DNA from: a virus
Strand: one strand, 5' to 3'
DNA: 62,215 bases
IMG/VR virus record: IMGVR_UViG_3300037042_003397
Coordinates: 1-62,215 of that record
Positions 1 through 6,137 of this stretch are shown piece by piece (position 1 is the stretch's first letter; the number at the start of each line of letters is the position of its first letter). Position numbers and translations under genes: made by a program. The notes below the pieces were generated by a model. That model was given only the letters and a program-made list of their open reading frames with translations, had not been told where the DNA came from and made no database searches.

Positions 1-148
1 GCCACCACTCCATAGAGATACCTGAATAATCAGGATGTTCGATAAGTGAAAGACCTTTTTGGTTATTGCAAGAGCCAATAATTATAGCCAGGTCTTTATT
101 AGAGAAACCTTTGATCTTATCAATCATTGACACCTGTTTGAGTGCCAT
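1..148 (-). CDS. N-terminal part of a hypothetical protein, cut by the window edge
   Basis: The ATG at 148 opens a frame that stays open to base 1, giving 49 residues that start MALKQVSMID and end EWW. The start overlaps the upstream stop as TAATG, which indicates translational coupling within the leftward operon. If the window is circular, the frame continues in phase at 62215 into the frame ending at 61899. The combined protein would be about 155 residues. I recognise no family. The continuous phase across the join is seen directly; circularity is inferred. Confidence 0.6.
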   Translation of the reverse strand, partial: MALKQVSMIDKIKGFSNKDLAIIIGSCNNQKGLSLIEHPDYSGISMEWW

Positions 149-693
149 TAGTACTCCTCTCCATTCTCATCGTAGTATTCACTATCTGCTTTTTCAGCAT
201 CTTTGAATGACCATTCTTTAACAACTTCTTTCTCAATTTCTTGAGCGATCTCGAACAAGTCGCAAGGCGTATGCGGCTCGCCAGTCTCGTCATACACATT
301 CAACTCATTCTCGTTGCAGAATGTTTCAGCCAGTTTGGTGCTGTTCAACTCGCCGCAGTCATCGTAAAGATCACGGTAAGCAACTGCTTCATCGATCAAC
401 GCTTTCTTGATAATCGCATTGATCCGTTTCCGATCTTCTCTCGCCCAAGAAGGGCCATCGGAAGACCACTCGATGCGTGAGAGAAATCCTTCTGGCATAT
501 TGACGACTTCAACAAACTCAACCATGCCAGCAAACTTGGTTACGTGATGCTGTCGCAGATAGTCTTTCGCCATATTGAGCGTATTGAAGCGCCTGGTATT
601 GAGGTTGTCATCTTCTAAAACAACCTCAATCAAACCCTGGTTGAGTGGCGCCACGCCATCTCCACCACCTGTCCTTTTGATAATGTAGCTCAT
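148..693 (-). CDS. Hypothetical acidic protein, 181 aa
   Basis: The protein is soluble with no membrane segment. It has a beta-rich N-terminal third and a strongly acidic tail rich in Asp, Glu and Tyr. The start is supported by AAAAGGAGATACAAG just upstream, the same Shine-Dalgarno phrase used by other genes of this operon. It is followed with TAATG overlap by the gene at 148. I checked for ArdA-type antirestriction features because of the acidity but could not see an ArdA motif. It is a real gene with unknown function, probably an early accessory protein. Confidence 0.7.
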   Translation of the reverse strand: MSYIIKRTGGGDGVAPLNQGLIEVVLEDDNLNTRRFNTLNMAKDYLRQHHVTKFAGMVEFVEVVNMPEGFLSRIEWSSDGPSWAREDRKRINAIIKKALIDEAVAYRDLYDDCGELNSTKLAETFCNENELNVYDETGEPHTPCDLFEIAQEIEKEVVKEWSFKDAEKADSEYYDENGEEY

Positions 694-733
694 CTTGTAT
701 CTCCTTTTCTAAAATAAAGATTGTGAAGCCGGT

Positions 734-761
734 ATAGATCAGAACAACAGTTCTGATCTAT
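734..761 (-). promoter_or_regulatory. 12-bp hairpin in the leader of the gene starting at 693
   Basis: Perfect inverted repeat ATAGATCAGAAC / GTTCTGATCTAT with a 4-nt loop, sitting in the 78-nt spacer. On the minus strand it is followed by ACCGGC, as the second hairpins of the leaders near 2.85 and 3.4 kb are. No U-tract follows, so it looks more like a leader or processing hairpin than a terminator. Confidence 0.5.
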
Positions 762-771
762 CACAGTTTCC

Positions 772-993
772 TCAATCCTTGCTCAACATTATCCGTTCTG
801 CCAATGTATCTTTTACGGTGCAGGCCAGGTCGTGGTTCTTCTTGCGTCCTTCCGATATATTGGGATTGCGAGAGAATGCATAGTGGCTTACGCATACTTC
901 ATTCACGGTACGCAACATTGCCGCATATTCGATCAGCGCATTTCGCATGACCACTGCTTCTTCTACGGTAACGAGAACATCGACAAATTTCAT
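772..993 (-). CDS. Hypothetical small protein, 73 aa
   Basis: I chose the ATG at 993 (MKFVDVLVTVEEAV) rather than the upstream ATG at 1041, because AGGAGG lies at ideal spacing before 993 and the upstream start would overlap the preceding gene. The protein is a short, mostly helical, charged polypeptide with no recognised domain. It lies one base after the stop of the 118-aa gene and is clearly co-transcribed. Function unknown. Confidence 0.65.
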   Translation of the reverse strand: MKFVDVLVTVEEAVVMRNALIEYAAMLRTVNEVCVSHYAFSRNPNISEGRKKNHDLACTVKDTLAERIMLSKD

Positions 994-994
994 C

Positions 995-1351
995 TTAGCC
1001 TCCTGAAGGCAACCACTTTGGCAGGTAACTAGAATGGACAAAGATGGTCAGCCCACAATCCTTACCGCAAAAAATCGAGTGTTCGATGATGATGACATCT
1101 TTGGTCATCTCGAATGTTTTACCTTCAATCGGATTGACCCAAGGTGCTGGCGCCGAGTATTGTAAAGATGATCCATCACCTTTTACGCCGATGTACTTGT
1201 TGCGAGTGCCACCGCTCCAGTTTGTTTCCCAGAAGGTGATCTCATTGGTGAATTTCATCTTGATCTTTCTGCCTGTGTAATGGATACCAGCAGCCTTGAT
1301 CAGTTTATCCACCTGCGCTCTTTTGACTGGCATTACCTCGTATGGAGTCAT
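995..1351 (-). CDS. Hypothetical protein, 118 aa
   Basis: The start is set at 1351 (MTPYEVMPVKRAQVD). GGGAG lies upstream, and this ATG overlaps the stop of the 29-aa gene as TCATGA. An upstream ATG at 1411 exists but lies inside that gene. The product is probably all-beta, with Trp-rich strands around residues 40-60 (ITFWETNW) and two late cysteines in CGKDCG. No family is recognised. It belongs to the accessory operon. Confidence 0.65.
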   Translation of the reverse strand: MTPYEVMPVKRAQVDKLIKAAGIHYTGRKIKMKFTNEITFWETNWSGGTRNKYIGVKGDGSSLQYSAPAPWVNPIEGKTFEMTKDVIIIEHSIFCGKDCGLTIFVHSSYLPKWLPSGG

Positions 1352-1437
1352 GAGAGTGCTCCCATTCCGAGACCGATCAAGAAGCATAAGGAGAATACGA
1401 TCAGTGCACAAAATAGCAAGAACATTAGACTTGGCAT
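1348..1437 (-). CDS. Very small single-pass membrane protein, 29 aa
   Basis: The frame ATG..TGA encodes MPSLMFLLFCALIVFSLC followed by a short Leu/Gly-rich end. It is almost entirely one hydrophobic helix and has no charged residue. It starts 1 nt after the stop of the 94-aa gene (TAATATG), and its own stop overlaps the next start (ATGA). That tight packing is the main evidence that it is real. It might be a small lysis, signalling or toxin-like peptide, but nothing in the sequence decides this. Confidence 0.55.
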   Translation of the reverse strand: MPSLMFLLFCALIVFSLCFLIGLGMGALS

Positions 1438-1438
1438 A

Positions 1439-1723
1439 TTACCATCCCATCCTTTCTTTCAGTTTCGCAGTCGCAGAATCGACAAATCCGGTAAACTCAT
1501 TCAGCCATACCCGGTTAGAGAAATAGGCATTGAAAGATACCAGAGTGAACCATCCCTTTTCCTCCACCATCGCATAGTGGAAAGGATAACCAAACTCATC
1601 CGTGAGAACATCCCGGACGATCAGAGCATTATCCAACTTTGTCACTGGACACAGGTGCTCATTCTTGAGCAAAAACTGTGTTTGTTTCTTTGTCAACTTG
1701 ATCCGCTTGACCATTAGTGGCAT
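1439..1723 (-). CDS. Hypothetical protein, 94 aa
   Basis: The start at 1723 (MPLMVKRIKLTKKQTQF) has AAAAGGAGATACAAG at normal spacing. An ATG at 1750 lies upstream of that Shine-Dalgarno and is rejected. The N-terminus is strongly basic, followed by a mixed alpha/beta body with aromatic residues (GWFTLVSFNAYFSN). It carries no recognised domain. It is translationally linked to the 29-aa membrane protein downstream. Confidence 0.65.
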   Translation of the reverse strand: MPLMVKRIKLTKKQTQFLLKNEHLCPVTKLDNALIVRDVLTDEFGYPFHYAMVEEKGWFTLVSFNAYFSNRVWLNEFTGFVDSATAKLKERMGW

Positions 1724-1755
1724 CTTGTATCTCCTTTTATCTTCTATCAAGATTA

Positions 1756-1792
1756 CCTGCTTTGCACAGGCTCAGTCTAGTTTTGCTAGACT
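1756..1792 (-). promoter_or_regulatory. Two short hairpins in the leader of the gene starting at 1723
   Basis: The first stem, CCTG (1756-1759) / CAGG (1767-1770), has the loop CTTTGCA. The second, AGTCTAG (1774-1780) / CTAGACT (1786-1792), has a 5-nt loop. The minus-strand loop contains CAAAGC, also found in the first-hairpin loops of the leaders at 2812 and 3366, so this may be a divergent third member. The linker differs, so the relationship is tentative. Confidence 0.35.
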
Positions 1793-1817
1793 TCTCTCTT
1801 TCGAGGTAAACTTGATA

Positions 1818-2021
1818 TTAGCCGGTGATTTCGTGAAGCGCCAGTCGACCAGCCAGGTCGATCATCTTGTGCTGAAACTCCATTTGTTCAGCAGTAAGAA
1901 CTTCGGCGTACTCGCTATCAGTGATGAGCCCACGCAGATGATCTTTCATCGCCTTGCCGATAAAGGCGTTGCTTTCCATTGTCATCTTTTTCAATTCAAT
2001 CAGGTACTGCTTGACCGTCAT
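1818..2021 (-). CDS. Hypothetical helical protein, 67 aa
   Basis: The start has GGGAGATATAAG upstream. The product is predicted to be all-helical with heptad-like spacing (MTVKQYLIELKKMTMESNAF) and no cysteine pairs or membrane helix. It could be a small DNA- or protein-binding helical hairpin. No family is recognised. It lies in the leftward accessory operon after a 171-nt spacer with its own hairpin. Confidence 0.6.
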   Translation of the reverse strand: MTVKQYLIELKKMTMESNAFIGKAMKDHLRGLITDSEYAEVLTAEQMEFQHKMIDLAGRLALHEITG

Positions 2022-2125
2022 CTTATATCTCCCATGTATCAGGTTTGATTATCTGCTTCACATCCTCTCGTCAGGTCGTTGGGTGATACGAGGCATTGAG
2101 CAGTTTGTCCGTGTCAAAGATAATG

Positions 2126-2161
2126 TGGCGTCCTGACCATTATTGTATAGTCAAGACGCCA
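2126..2161 (-). promoter_or_regulatory. 12-bp hairpin in the 171-nt spacer upstream of the gene at 2021
   Basis: Arms 2126-2137 (TGGCGTCCTGAC) and 2150-2161 (GTCAAGACGCCA). One position is a C/A mismatch on the plus strand but a G-U wobble on the minus strand, which favours a minus-strand RNA. There is no U-tract downstream. The rest of the spacer (2022-2125) shows another weak stem, CTCGT/ACGAG, near 2068-2090. Confidence 0.5.
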
Positions 2162-2192
2162 CTCAGGTCATGTGACAGATGTCATGGAAATG

Positions 2193-2351
2193 TCATAAAG
2201 TTGATATGACAGATTTCTCCACAGGCCGCTGAGCATCCCATTTCCCGGTTGCTCCGTTGTACTTGACCATAGCCGCCCAATACTCTACGCCCATCTGCTT
2301 GAACAGGTTCTTGCTCAAGGCCAATACAGAAATCTTGATCTGGTTTTCCAT
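2193..2351 (-). CDS. Hypothetical protein, 52 aa
   Basis: Open frame starting MENQIKISVLALSKNLFKQM and ending VISTL, with GGGAGATAGAAG before the ATG at 2351. The product is small and slightly basic with a central aromatic patch (EYWAAMVKYNG). It lies 3 nt after the stop of the 48-aa gene, so operon packing supports it. No known family. Confidence 0.55.
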   Translation of the reverse strand: MENQIKISVLALSKNLFKQMGVEYWAAMVKYNGATGKWDAQRPVEKSVISTL

Positions 2352-2354
2352 CTT

Positions 2355-2501
2355 CTATCTCCCAATGACTAATACGTAAAAGATTTGGATCAAGTCATCC
2401 ATCACGAACGGATGACCGATCTCGGATGCGCTGTACAAGATGTACATGGCGTGAATGAAGTGGATCTTTGAAGCGATGAACAGAACGATCAATGCTTCCA
2501 T
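2355..2501 (-). CDS. Small membrane protein, 48 aa
   Basis: I place the start at 2501 (MEALIVLFIASKIHFIHAMY). GGAGG lies 5 nt upstream, and the longer frame from 2543 would overlap the preceding gene. Two hydrophobic stretches, residues 2-20 and about 36-47, could form a helical hairpin in the inner membrane. Function unknown. Confidence 0.55.
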   Translation of the reverse strand: MEALIVLFIASKIHFIHAMYILYSASEIGHPFVMDDLIQIFYVLVIGR

Positions 2502-2502
2502 A

Positions 2503-2796
2503 TTACCTCCGGATAGTTGACTTGAGAAATGCGTCAAAGTCATTCATGGCCTTTATCGTGGCCTCATGAGCAGCATTGACCATGTTGAAAGTAGCCGGAA
2601 AACGTTCCGGGTATTCTGGATGCGCATCGAACCAATTGAGGAATAGGGCGGTCGCCATGTTCTTGCCGTAAAGCGCAACCTTGATATCGTACGCCTTGCT
2701 CAGCTTGCTATCCGTCATGCTGTCATCGAGAAACGATGTGACCCGCACGAAAGGATTGCCGAGCATGGTATTGAGTTGATCAATTTCTTTGGTCAT
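2503..2796 (-). CDS. Hypothetical protein, 97 aa, paralogue of the 145-aa neighbour
   Basis: AAGGAGATACAA precedes the ATG at 2796. The C-terminal half reads LFLNWFDAHPEYPERFPATF. This aligns without gaps to MFIAWFEQYETRRDRFPEAF in the neighbouring protein encoded at 2892-3329, so the two genes derive from duplication of at least this helical domain. The shared core is an aromatic W-F pair and an R-F-P turn. No named family is recognised. A tandem-hairpin leader lies directly upstream, as for its paralogue. Confidence 0.7.
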   Translation of the reverse strand: MTKEIDQLNTMLGNPFVRVTSFLDDSMTDSKLSKAYDIKVALYGKNMATALFLNWFDAHPEYPERFPATFNMVNAAHEATIKAMNDFDAFLKSTIRR

Positions 2797-2811
2797 TTGT
2801 ATCTCCTTAAC

Positions 2812-2870
2812 GCTCAGCTTTGAATGAGCCGCCGGTGCGTTACGAGATGCCCACTACATCTCGTCATCCG
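2812..2870 (-). promoter_or_regulatory. Tandem-hairpin leader RNA, copy A
   Basis: Written on the plus strand, the element has four parts. Stem 1 is GCTCA/TGAGC around the 8-nt loop GCTTTGAA. A linker CGCCGGTGCGTT follows. Stem 2 is ACGAGATG/CATCTCGT around a 7-nt loop. The tail ends in CATCCG. Copy B at 3366-3426 has different stem bases that still pair, while loop 1, the linker and the tail are conserved. This is compensatory change. The element lies immediately before the Shine-Dalgarno of the gene starting at 2796, so it is probably cis-regulatory in the minus-strand transcript. What it senses, if anything, is unknown. Confidence 0.65.
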
Positions 2871-2891
2871 CTTCTATTTTGCCGTGTATGC

Positions 2892-3329
2892 TTACCGTAA
2901 GCCGTGATCTAGATCAATCATATCGGCTACGACAAAAGCGAACGCTTCCGGGAAGCGATCCCGCCGTGTTTCGTATTGCTCGAACCAGGCGATAAACATC
3001 TGATTAGCTAGATCAAGCCCACGCAGGCCGGTACACATCTGATAGGCCATCGTGAATTCATCATCTGAACAGGCATCTTCAATGTGGTTCGGAAGCGCCT
3101 CGATTGAAGATGCATACCGCTCAACATACCCCGCCTGGTACACCTTGGTCACTATGATCGTTGTGGTGACGGTAACCTCGTTGAAGGCGACGCTGTATTT
3201 GTTGAACGTGTACGCCGCAGCCATCTGATGCAGGCAATCAGCCACCTGCTCAAAAGATAACCGGCCCTCGATGCGAGCGACCACCACGCCATCTTCATTA
3301 TCCGATACGAGATCAATATTAACTGACAT
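2892..3329 (-). CDS. Hypothetical protein, 145 aa, paralogue of the 97-aa neighbour
   Basis: The start at 3329 has GGGAGATGAGCA upstream. The N-terminal 60 residues look like a beta-rich domain (MSVNIDLVSDNEDGVVVARI). The C-terminal half contains the W-F..R-F-P block shared with the 97-aa protein encoded at 2503-2796. It has no cysteine cluster or membrane segment. Both paralogues are preceded by the same type of tandem-hairpin leader, so gene and leader may have been duplicated together. Function unknown. Confidence 0.7.
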   Translation of the reverse strand: MSVNIDLVSDNEDGVVVARIEGRLSFEQVADCLHQMAAAYTFNKYSVAFNEVTVTTTIIVTKVYQAGYVERYASSIEALPNHIEDACSDDEFTMAYQMCTGLRGLDLANQMFIAWFEQYETRRDRFPEAFAFVVADMIDLDHGLR

Positions 3330-3365
3330 TGCTCATCTCCCAATACACGATACCGCTTGATTTGC

Positions 3366-3426
3366 TCCAGAGCTTTGGATCTGGACGCCGGTTCGTTACG
3401 GTAGGTCTCCATCCTACCGCCATCCG
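3366..3426 (-). promoter_or_regulatory. Tandem-hairpin leader RNA, copy B
   Basis: Plus-strand layout: stem 1 TCCAGA/TCTGGA around loop GCTTTGGA, linker CGCCGGTTCGTT, stem 2 CGGTAGG/CCTACCG around a 7-nt loop, tail CATCCG. Compared with copy A, the linker differs at 1 of 12 positions, whereas stem 1 and stem 2 differ at most positions yet remain paired. The outermost pair of stem 2 is A/C on the plus strand but U-G on the minus strand, which fits a minus-strand RNA. The ATG it precedes is at 3329. Confidence 0.65.
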
Positions 3427-3430
3427 TGTG

Positions 3431-3910
3431 TTACGGTCTGCTGTATTTATCCGGTGATTTCTGATAGGCGGTTGATGCCATGCCGATACCGGTCTGATTC
3501 GCATTTTCGCCTAATCCCATCGCAATCATAAAGTTACCCCAGGTCGATCCGTGATGCTGAACCGGCCCAACAGAAAATCTTGCTGCTATATGCGCCAATT
3601 CATGTATGATTACCAGGCGCAGTTTTTCTTTCGCATAGGCTTCGCCATGCACCGCTTTGAGCGCACGGAAGATAGGCATGTGGATGTACACGCCCCATTC
3701 TTCCCCGCTGACACCGATGCGCATATGCCGATCAGGTGTCACGCCCGGATACGATGCGCACGCCATCTGGCGCTTCGATACGCCTTCAAAGCGGTACGCA
3801 TGTATCATGCCTTCTGCTGGCAATGATCCGATACCCCATACAGCCAGGCATTCTGCATATTGGGTATGGATGGAGATGGAATGAAAAAGATCTTGGTGCC
3901 GGAAATCCAT
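3431..3910 (-). CDS. SprT-like zinc metalloprotease, 159 aa
   Basis: The zinc-binding motif HELAH lies at residues 103-107 and a third ligand in HHGSTWGNF at about 119-127. This matches the HExxH...H-G..W layout of SprT/Spartan-like proteases, where Glu is catalytic. The N-terminal 100 residues form the alpha/beta part preceding the active-site helix. Family members cleave proteins crosslinked to DNA or act as phage-encoded proteases; the substrate here is unknown. AGGAGTGCAAAC precedes the ATG. A terminator just upstream separates it from the 288-aa gene. Confidence 0.75.
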   Translation of the reverse strand: MDFRHQDLFHSISIHTQYAECLAVWGIGSLPAEGMIHAYRFEGVSKRQMACASYPGVTPDRHMRIGVSGEEWGVYIHMPIFRALKAVHGEAYAKEKLRLVIIHELAHIAARFSVGPVQHHGSTWGNFMIAMGLGENANQTGIGMASTAYQKSPDKYSRP

Positions 3911-3935
3911 GTTTGCACTCCTATTTTAGAATAGT

Positions 3936-3966
3936 AAAACCCACCGGATATGTGCTATCCGGTGGG
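3936..3966 (-). terminator. Intrinsic terminator after the 288-aa gene
   Basis: The 11-bp perfect stem CCCACCGGATA / TATCCGGTGGG has a 5-nt loop and is followed on the minus strand by UUUUAC. It lies between the stop at 3985 and the start at 3910, so it probably reduces read-through from the most promoter-proximal gene into the rest of the operon. Confidence 0.7.
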
Positions 3967-3984
3967 GTGATTGAATGACGGTGA

Positions 3985-4851
3985 TTATAGGGTATCTACG
4001 GCTTCGGATAGCTGTTCATCAGCTGGCTGTTCATCAGCTGGCTGTTCACCGGATGGCTGTTCACCGGATGGTTTTGCAATATGAAGCGCTTCCCAATTTG
4101 CAATCCAGGCCGCTTTTAGCGCAACGCCTGATTTTACAACCACGATGCTATCCGTCATATATTCCATGACAGCCGCTTTTGCGTTCACGGACTTTTTGTT
4201 TGCGGTGTATTCGGCGCAAGCTCGAATATAGATGTCATCAATCGCCGCGGATTCCGCTTCCAATGTGCTAGTAAAGCCATGCGCGGTGTAGCATGATGTA
4301 ACCGGACGGTGAAAAACACTGTCAATTTCGGTCGCCCGCTTGACAAGCGCAATTGGGTCGGATAATAGCGCATTAATGACACCGGCAAAAGATCCGGTCC
4401 GTGATGCGTTGAATGTGTCGGTACCGGAATGGTATGAAACATAACCCGGAAGCGCTTCCAGGCTAAAAACAGCTTCGTCCAAATCGGCACCAATGACAAC
4501 CCGCAAATTTGCGATTTTGGTGTTATTAGAACGGGTTATGGCTGGCTTGATCGGCTGCGGCGTTGTGCCATCAGCGGCTGGCGTCACAGGCGTGCCATCA
4601 TCGGATGGCTTGCTATCAATCAGATTCCACGCTTTGCGTGCGGACCAATAGCGGTTGTCCATCCATTGTTTCACCTGTGGCGTAACAGCCGATTCGGCTT
4701 GTTCCCGCGTCCATGTGTTTTTTCCAGCTTCGCCCATATACACTACGGACAATTCCGGATCCGCCGCAAATTTTGCGGACAGATTGTTGAATACGGCTTT
4801 CATAGCCAAATCTAGTTCGGCACGAACACACTGATACGATTTTGTAGCCAT
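3985..4851 (-). CDS. Hypothetical protein, 288 aa, with C-terminal pentapeptide repeats
   Basis: First gene of the leftward operon; GGGAGATGTACA precedes the start. The N-terminal ~75 residues are helical (MATKSYQCVRAELDLAMKAV). A Pro/Thr-rich linker covers residues 80-105, followed by a mixed alpha/beta domain to about 260. The tail carries four consecutive pentapeptides, PSGEQ twice then PADEQ twice, encoded by a 15-bp tandem repeat. It has no membrane segment. No family is recognised. Being promoter-proximal and followed by a terminator suggests higher expression than the downstream genes. Confidence 0.7.
   Translation of the reverse strand: MATKSYQCVRAELDLAMKAVFNNLSAKFAADPELSVVYMGEAGKNTWTREQAESAVTPQVKQWMDNRYWSARKAWNLIDSKPSDDGTPVTPAADGTTPQPIKPAITRSNNTKIANLRVVIGADLDEAVFSLEALPGYVSYHSGTDTFNASRTGSFAGVINALLSDPIALVKRATEIDSVFHRPVTSCYTAHGFTSTLEAESAAIDDIYIRACAEYTANKKSVNAKAAVMEYMTDSIVVVKSGVALKAAWIANWEALHIAKPSGEQPSGEQPADEQPADEQLSEAVDTL
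4011..4070. repeat. Four tandem 15-bp repeats inside the 288-aa gene
   Basis: Units GCTGTTCATCAGCTG (two) and GCTGTTCACCGGATG (two) follow without interruption. They keep the reading frame and encode the acidic Pro-rich tail, so copy number could change by slippage without frameshifting. Confidence 0.85.
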
Positions 4852-4925
4852 TGTACATCTCCCAAAATTTAGAATAAATCACGGGCGGCCAAACCCCGGT
4901 GGGGCTGGGTCCGCATCGAATTTCG

Positions 4926-4954
4926 ATTTTATCTATAATTTATTCATTGACCAA
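4926..4954 (-). promoter_or_regulatory. Promoter for the leftward accessory operon
   Basis: On the minus strand, TTGGTC and TAAAAT are separated by 17 nt and lie about 75 nt upstream of the ATG at 4851. The -10 matches 5 of 6 consensus bases; the -35 is weaker. The leader downstream contains a CCCC-ACC-GGGG hairpin near 4895-4906. Assignment is by sequence similarity only. Confidence 0.45.
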
Positions 4955-5160
4955 ATTCTACCGTACAAGATGTGTATGTCATATGTGACGAATGTCAAAT
5001 TATAGTCATTTTTGTGGCTGTTTTGTAACCGGTTCCCCTATTACATTTTCATAAATCTATGCGAAATTGTCATGCCCAGTTTATGACTTTCGTCGCATGA
5101 ACGTTCAGTAAGTTGTGAAAGTTGACAATTTAGGTAAAAAATATCTAAAATTGGAGCAGG

Positions 5161-5218
5161 GTGGTTTCGGCATTATCTCAGGATCGGCCCTCATTTTTGA
5201 CAAAATATTATGACCATA
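5161..5218. repeat. 58-bp direct repeat, copy 1
   Basis: It begins GTGGTTTCGGCAT and ends TATGACCATA. Copy 2 (5243-5300) has the same length without gaps and matches at about 46 of 58 positions by eye, with both ends perfectly conserved. It could be a protein-binding iteron pair of the origin. Confidence 0.75.
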
Positions 5219-5242
5219 ACTTGAAAATCAGCATCCATTGTG

Positions 5243-5300
5243 GTGGTTTCGGCATCCACTCACGATTGCACCTCATTTCTTGAAAAATAATATGACCATA
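5243..5300. repeat. 58-bp direct repeat, copy 2
   Basis: Second copy of the 58-bp repeat, 24 nt after the first ends. The conserved ends GTGGTTTCGGCAT and TATGACCATA flank a more variable centre, as expected if the ends are the recognised parts. Confidence 0.75.
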
Positions 5301-5494
5301 TTCATCCATATTCCTATACAGACATTCTCTCATCCCATTCTCACAAACCCTATCAAAAGCTATCAAATTGAAAATTAGCGCAGAGAGTCAGTGAGGAGCG
5401 AAGCGACGAACTGACAACGGAGAAAATTCAAAAAAAATAAGTCGATTCTGTTAATTAATAATATAAGTATAGAACAAAGTACAACCATGAATAA

Positions 5495-5503
5495 TTATTC
5501 ACA
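5495..5503 (+). promoter_or_regulatory. DnaA box
   Basis: TTATTCACA matches the consensus TTATNCACA. It lies in the first of two CCATGAATAATTATTC repeats (5486 and 5513 regions); the second copy diverges after TTATTC. A single perfect box could occur by chance, but its position inside the repeat-rich region favours a real site. Confidence 0.5.
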
Positions 5504-5566
5504 GCCGATTGACCATGAATAATTATTCTTGCCTATTGACTTTTGAAAAAAAAATGGTTACACTTA

Positions 5567-5582
5567 GGGAGGGTGGGTGGGG
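5567..5582 (+). other. G-quadruplex motif
   Basis: GGGAGGGTGGGTGGGG consists of four G-runs of at least three with single-base loops, the loop pattern known to give very stable parallel quadruplexes. A further GGG follows at 5586. It sits between the DnaA-box repeats and the (AT)n tract, where strand opening would be expected. It is visible directly; folding in vivo is inferred. Confidence 0.7.
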
Positions 5583-5635
5583 AAAGGGAAAATAGAAATT
5601 TAATTAATATATATATATATATTAATATAACTTGT

Positions 5636-5690
5636 TGTAATTTTTGTAATTTTTGTAATTTTACTACATGCATGTAATTTTACTACATGA
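5636..5690 (+). repeat. TGTAATTTT iterons
   Basis: Three contiguous 9-mers TGTAATTTT begin at 5636, 5645 and 5654. The third is extended by ACTACATG, and the whole 19-bp unit is repeated once from 5673. They directly follow an (AT)n tract, resembling iteron arrays of phage or plasmid origins. Confidence 0.65.
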
Positions 5691-5735
5691 CACCTCTTAC
5701 CCTGCCTGGTATGAGTGTGGCATGGTCACAATACA

Positions 5736-5815
5736 ATACTCGGCAAGCGTACTCTACCATACCACATACCATACTCGGCAGATGGAACCTGCTACCTCAC
5801 AAGACATACTCGGCA
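5736..5815 (+). repeat. Cluster of three ATACTCGGCA motifs
   Basis: Exact copies lie at 5736-5745, 5771-5780 and 5806-5815, evenly spaced by 35 nt start to start. Six further exact copies occur elsewhere: 13654, 19638, 28050, 50204 on the plus strand, and 50046, 55643 as the complement. The 35-nt phasing suggests a protein-binding array. Confidence 0.65.
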
Positions 5816-5888
5816 GGGTGAACTGCACATAGCACATACCGGGCAAGGTATACTCACTGAGTAAGGACAGTAGGAACACGCTTCGCTT

Positions 5889-5941
5889 CGCTCCGCTACT
5901 ATATACTCGTCGCTCCGCTCCTCGTATATAGTAGCGGAGCG
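5889..5941. other. 18-bp perfect hairpin
   Basis: Arms 5889-5906 and 5924-5941 (CGCTCCGCTACTATATAC and its complement) surround a 17-nt CT-rich loop. No T-tract follows on either strand, so it is not a classic terminator. It may be a cruciform or priming structure of the origin region. Confidence 0.6.
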
Positions 5942-6088
5942 TACCTAAACATTTTTTGAATTTTCGATTTGAAATTGAAATTTTCCAATTTGCTGCTTAA
6001 ACTTGGAAACCGTGGAGTCGCCGAAGGCGTTCCTCGCTGCCTATACCGGATAGTATAGAAACTGATAGGCTATGCGCATATGCTACTG

Positions 6089-6118
6089 TTGTAATTATGA
6101 TGAACATAGTCGTATAAT
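6089..6118 (+). promoter_or_regulatory. Rightward promoter before the methyltransferase gene
   Basis: TTGTAA (6089-6094) and TATAAT (6113-6118) are separated by 18 nt, just upstream of the ATG at 6138. The -10 is perfect. This is the most plausible start of the rightward transcription unit. Confidence 0.6.
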
Positions 6119-6137
6119 ATAAGGTGAGGAATTTGAT

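Larger units (their letters stand above)
4960..6060. other. Gene-free AT-rich divergent region, candidate replication origin
   Basis: About 1.1 kb without a credible gene on either strand, between divergently transcribed blocks. It holds a pair of 58-bp direct repeats (5161-5218, 5243-5300) and a DnaA box (5495-5503). It also has a G-quadruplex motif (5567-5582), an (AT)n tract near 5610-5622 and TGTAATTTT iterons (5636-5689). Three ATACTCGGCA sites (5736-5815) and an 18-bp hairpin (5889-5941) complete it. GGAGCGAAGCG at about 5394 and its complement at about 5885 form a long-range inverted repeat. The combination of DnaA box, unwinding-prone tract and iterons is typical of origins; function is inferred. 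Confidence 0.6.

Noticed and set aside
148-693. ArdA-type antirestriction protein
   Set aside because: Acidic composition and early position suggested it, but no ArdA motif is visible.
2812-3426. Tandem hairpins as intrinsic terminators
   Set aside because: Neither copy has a U-tract; both lie right before ribosome-binding sites and share conserved loop and linker sequences.
5600-5690. CRISPR array
   Set aside because: The TGTAATTTT repeats are contiguous 9- and 19-mers without unique spacers, and there are no cas genes.
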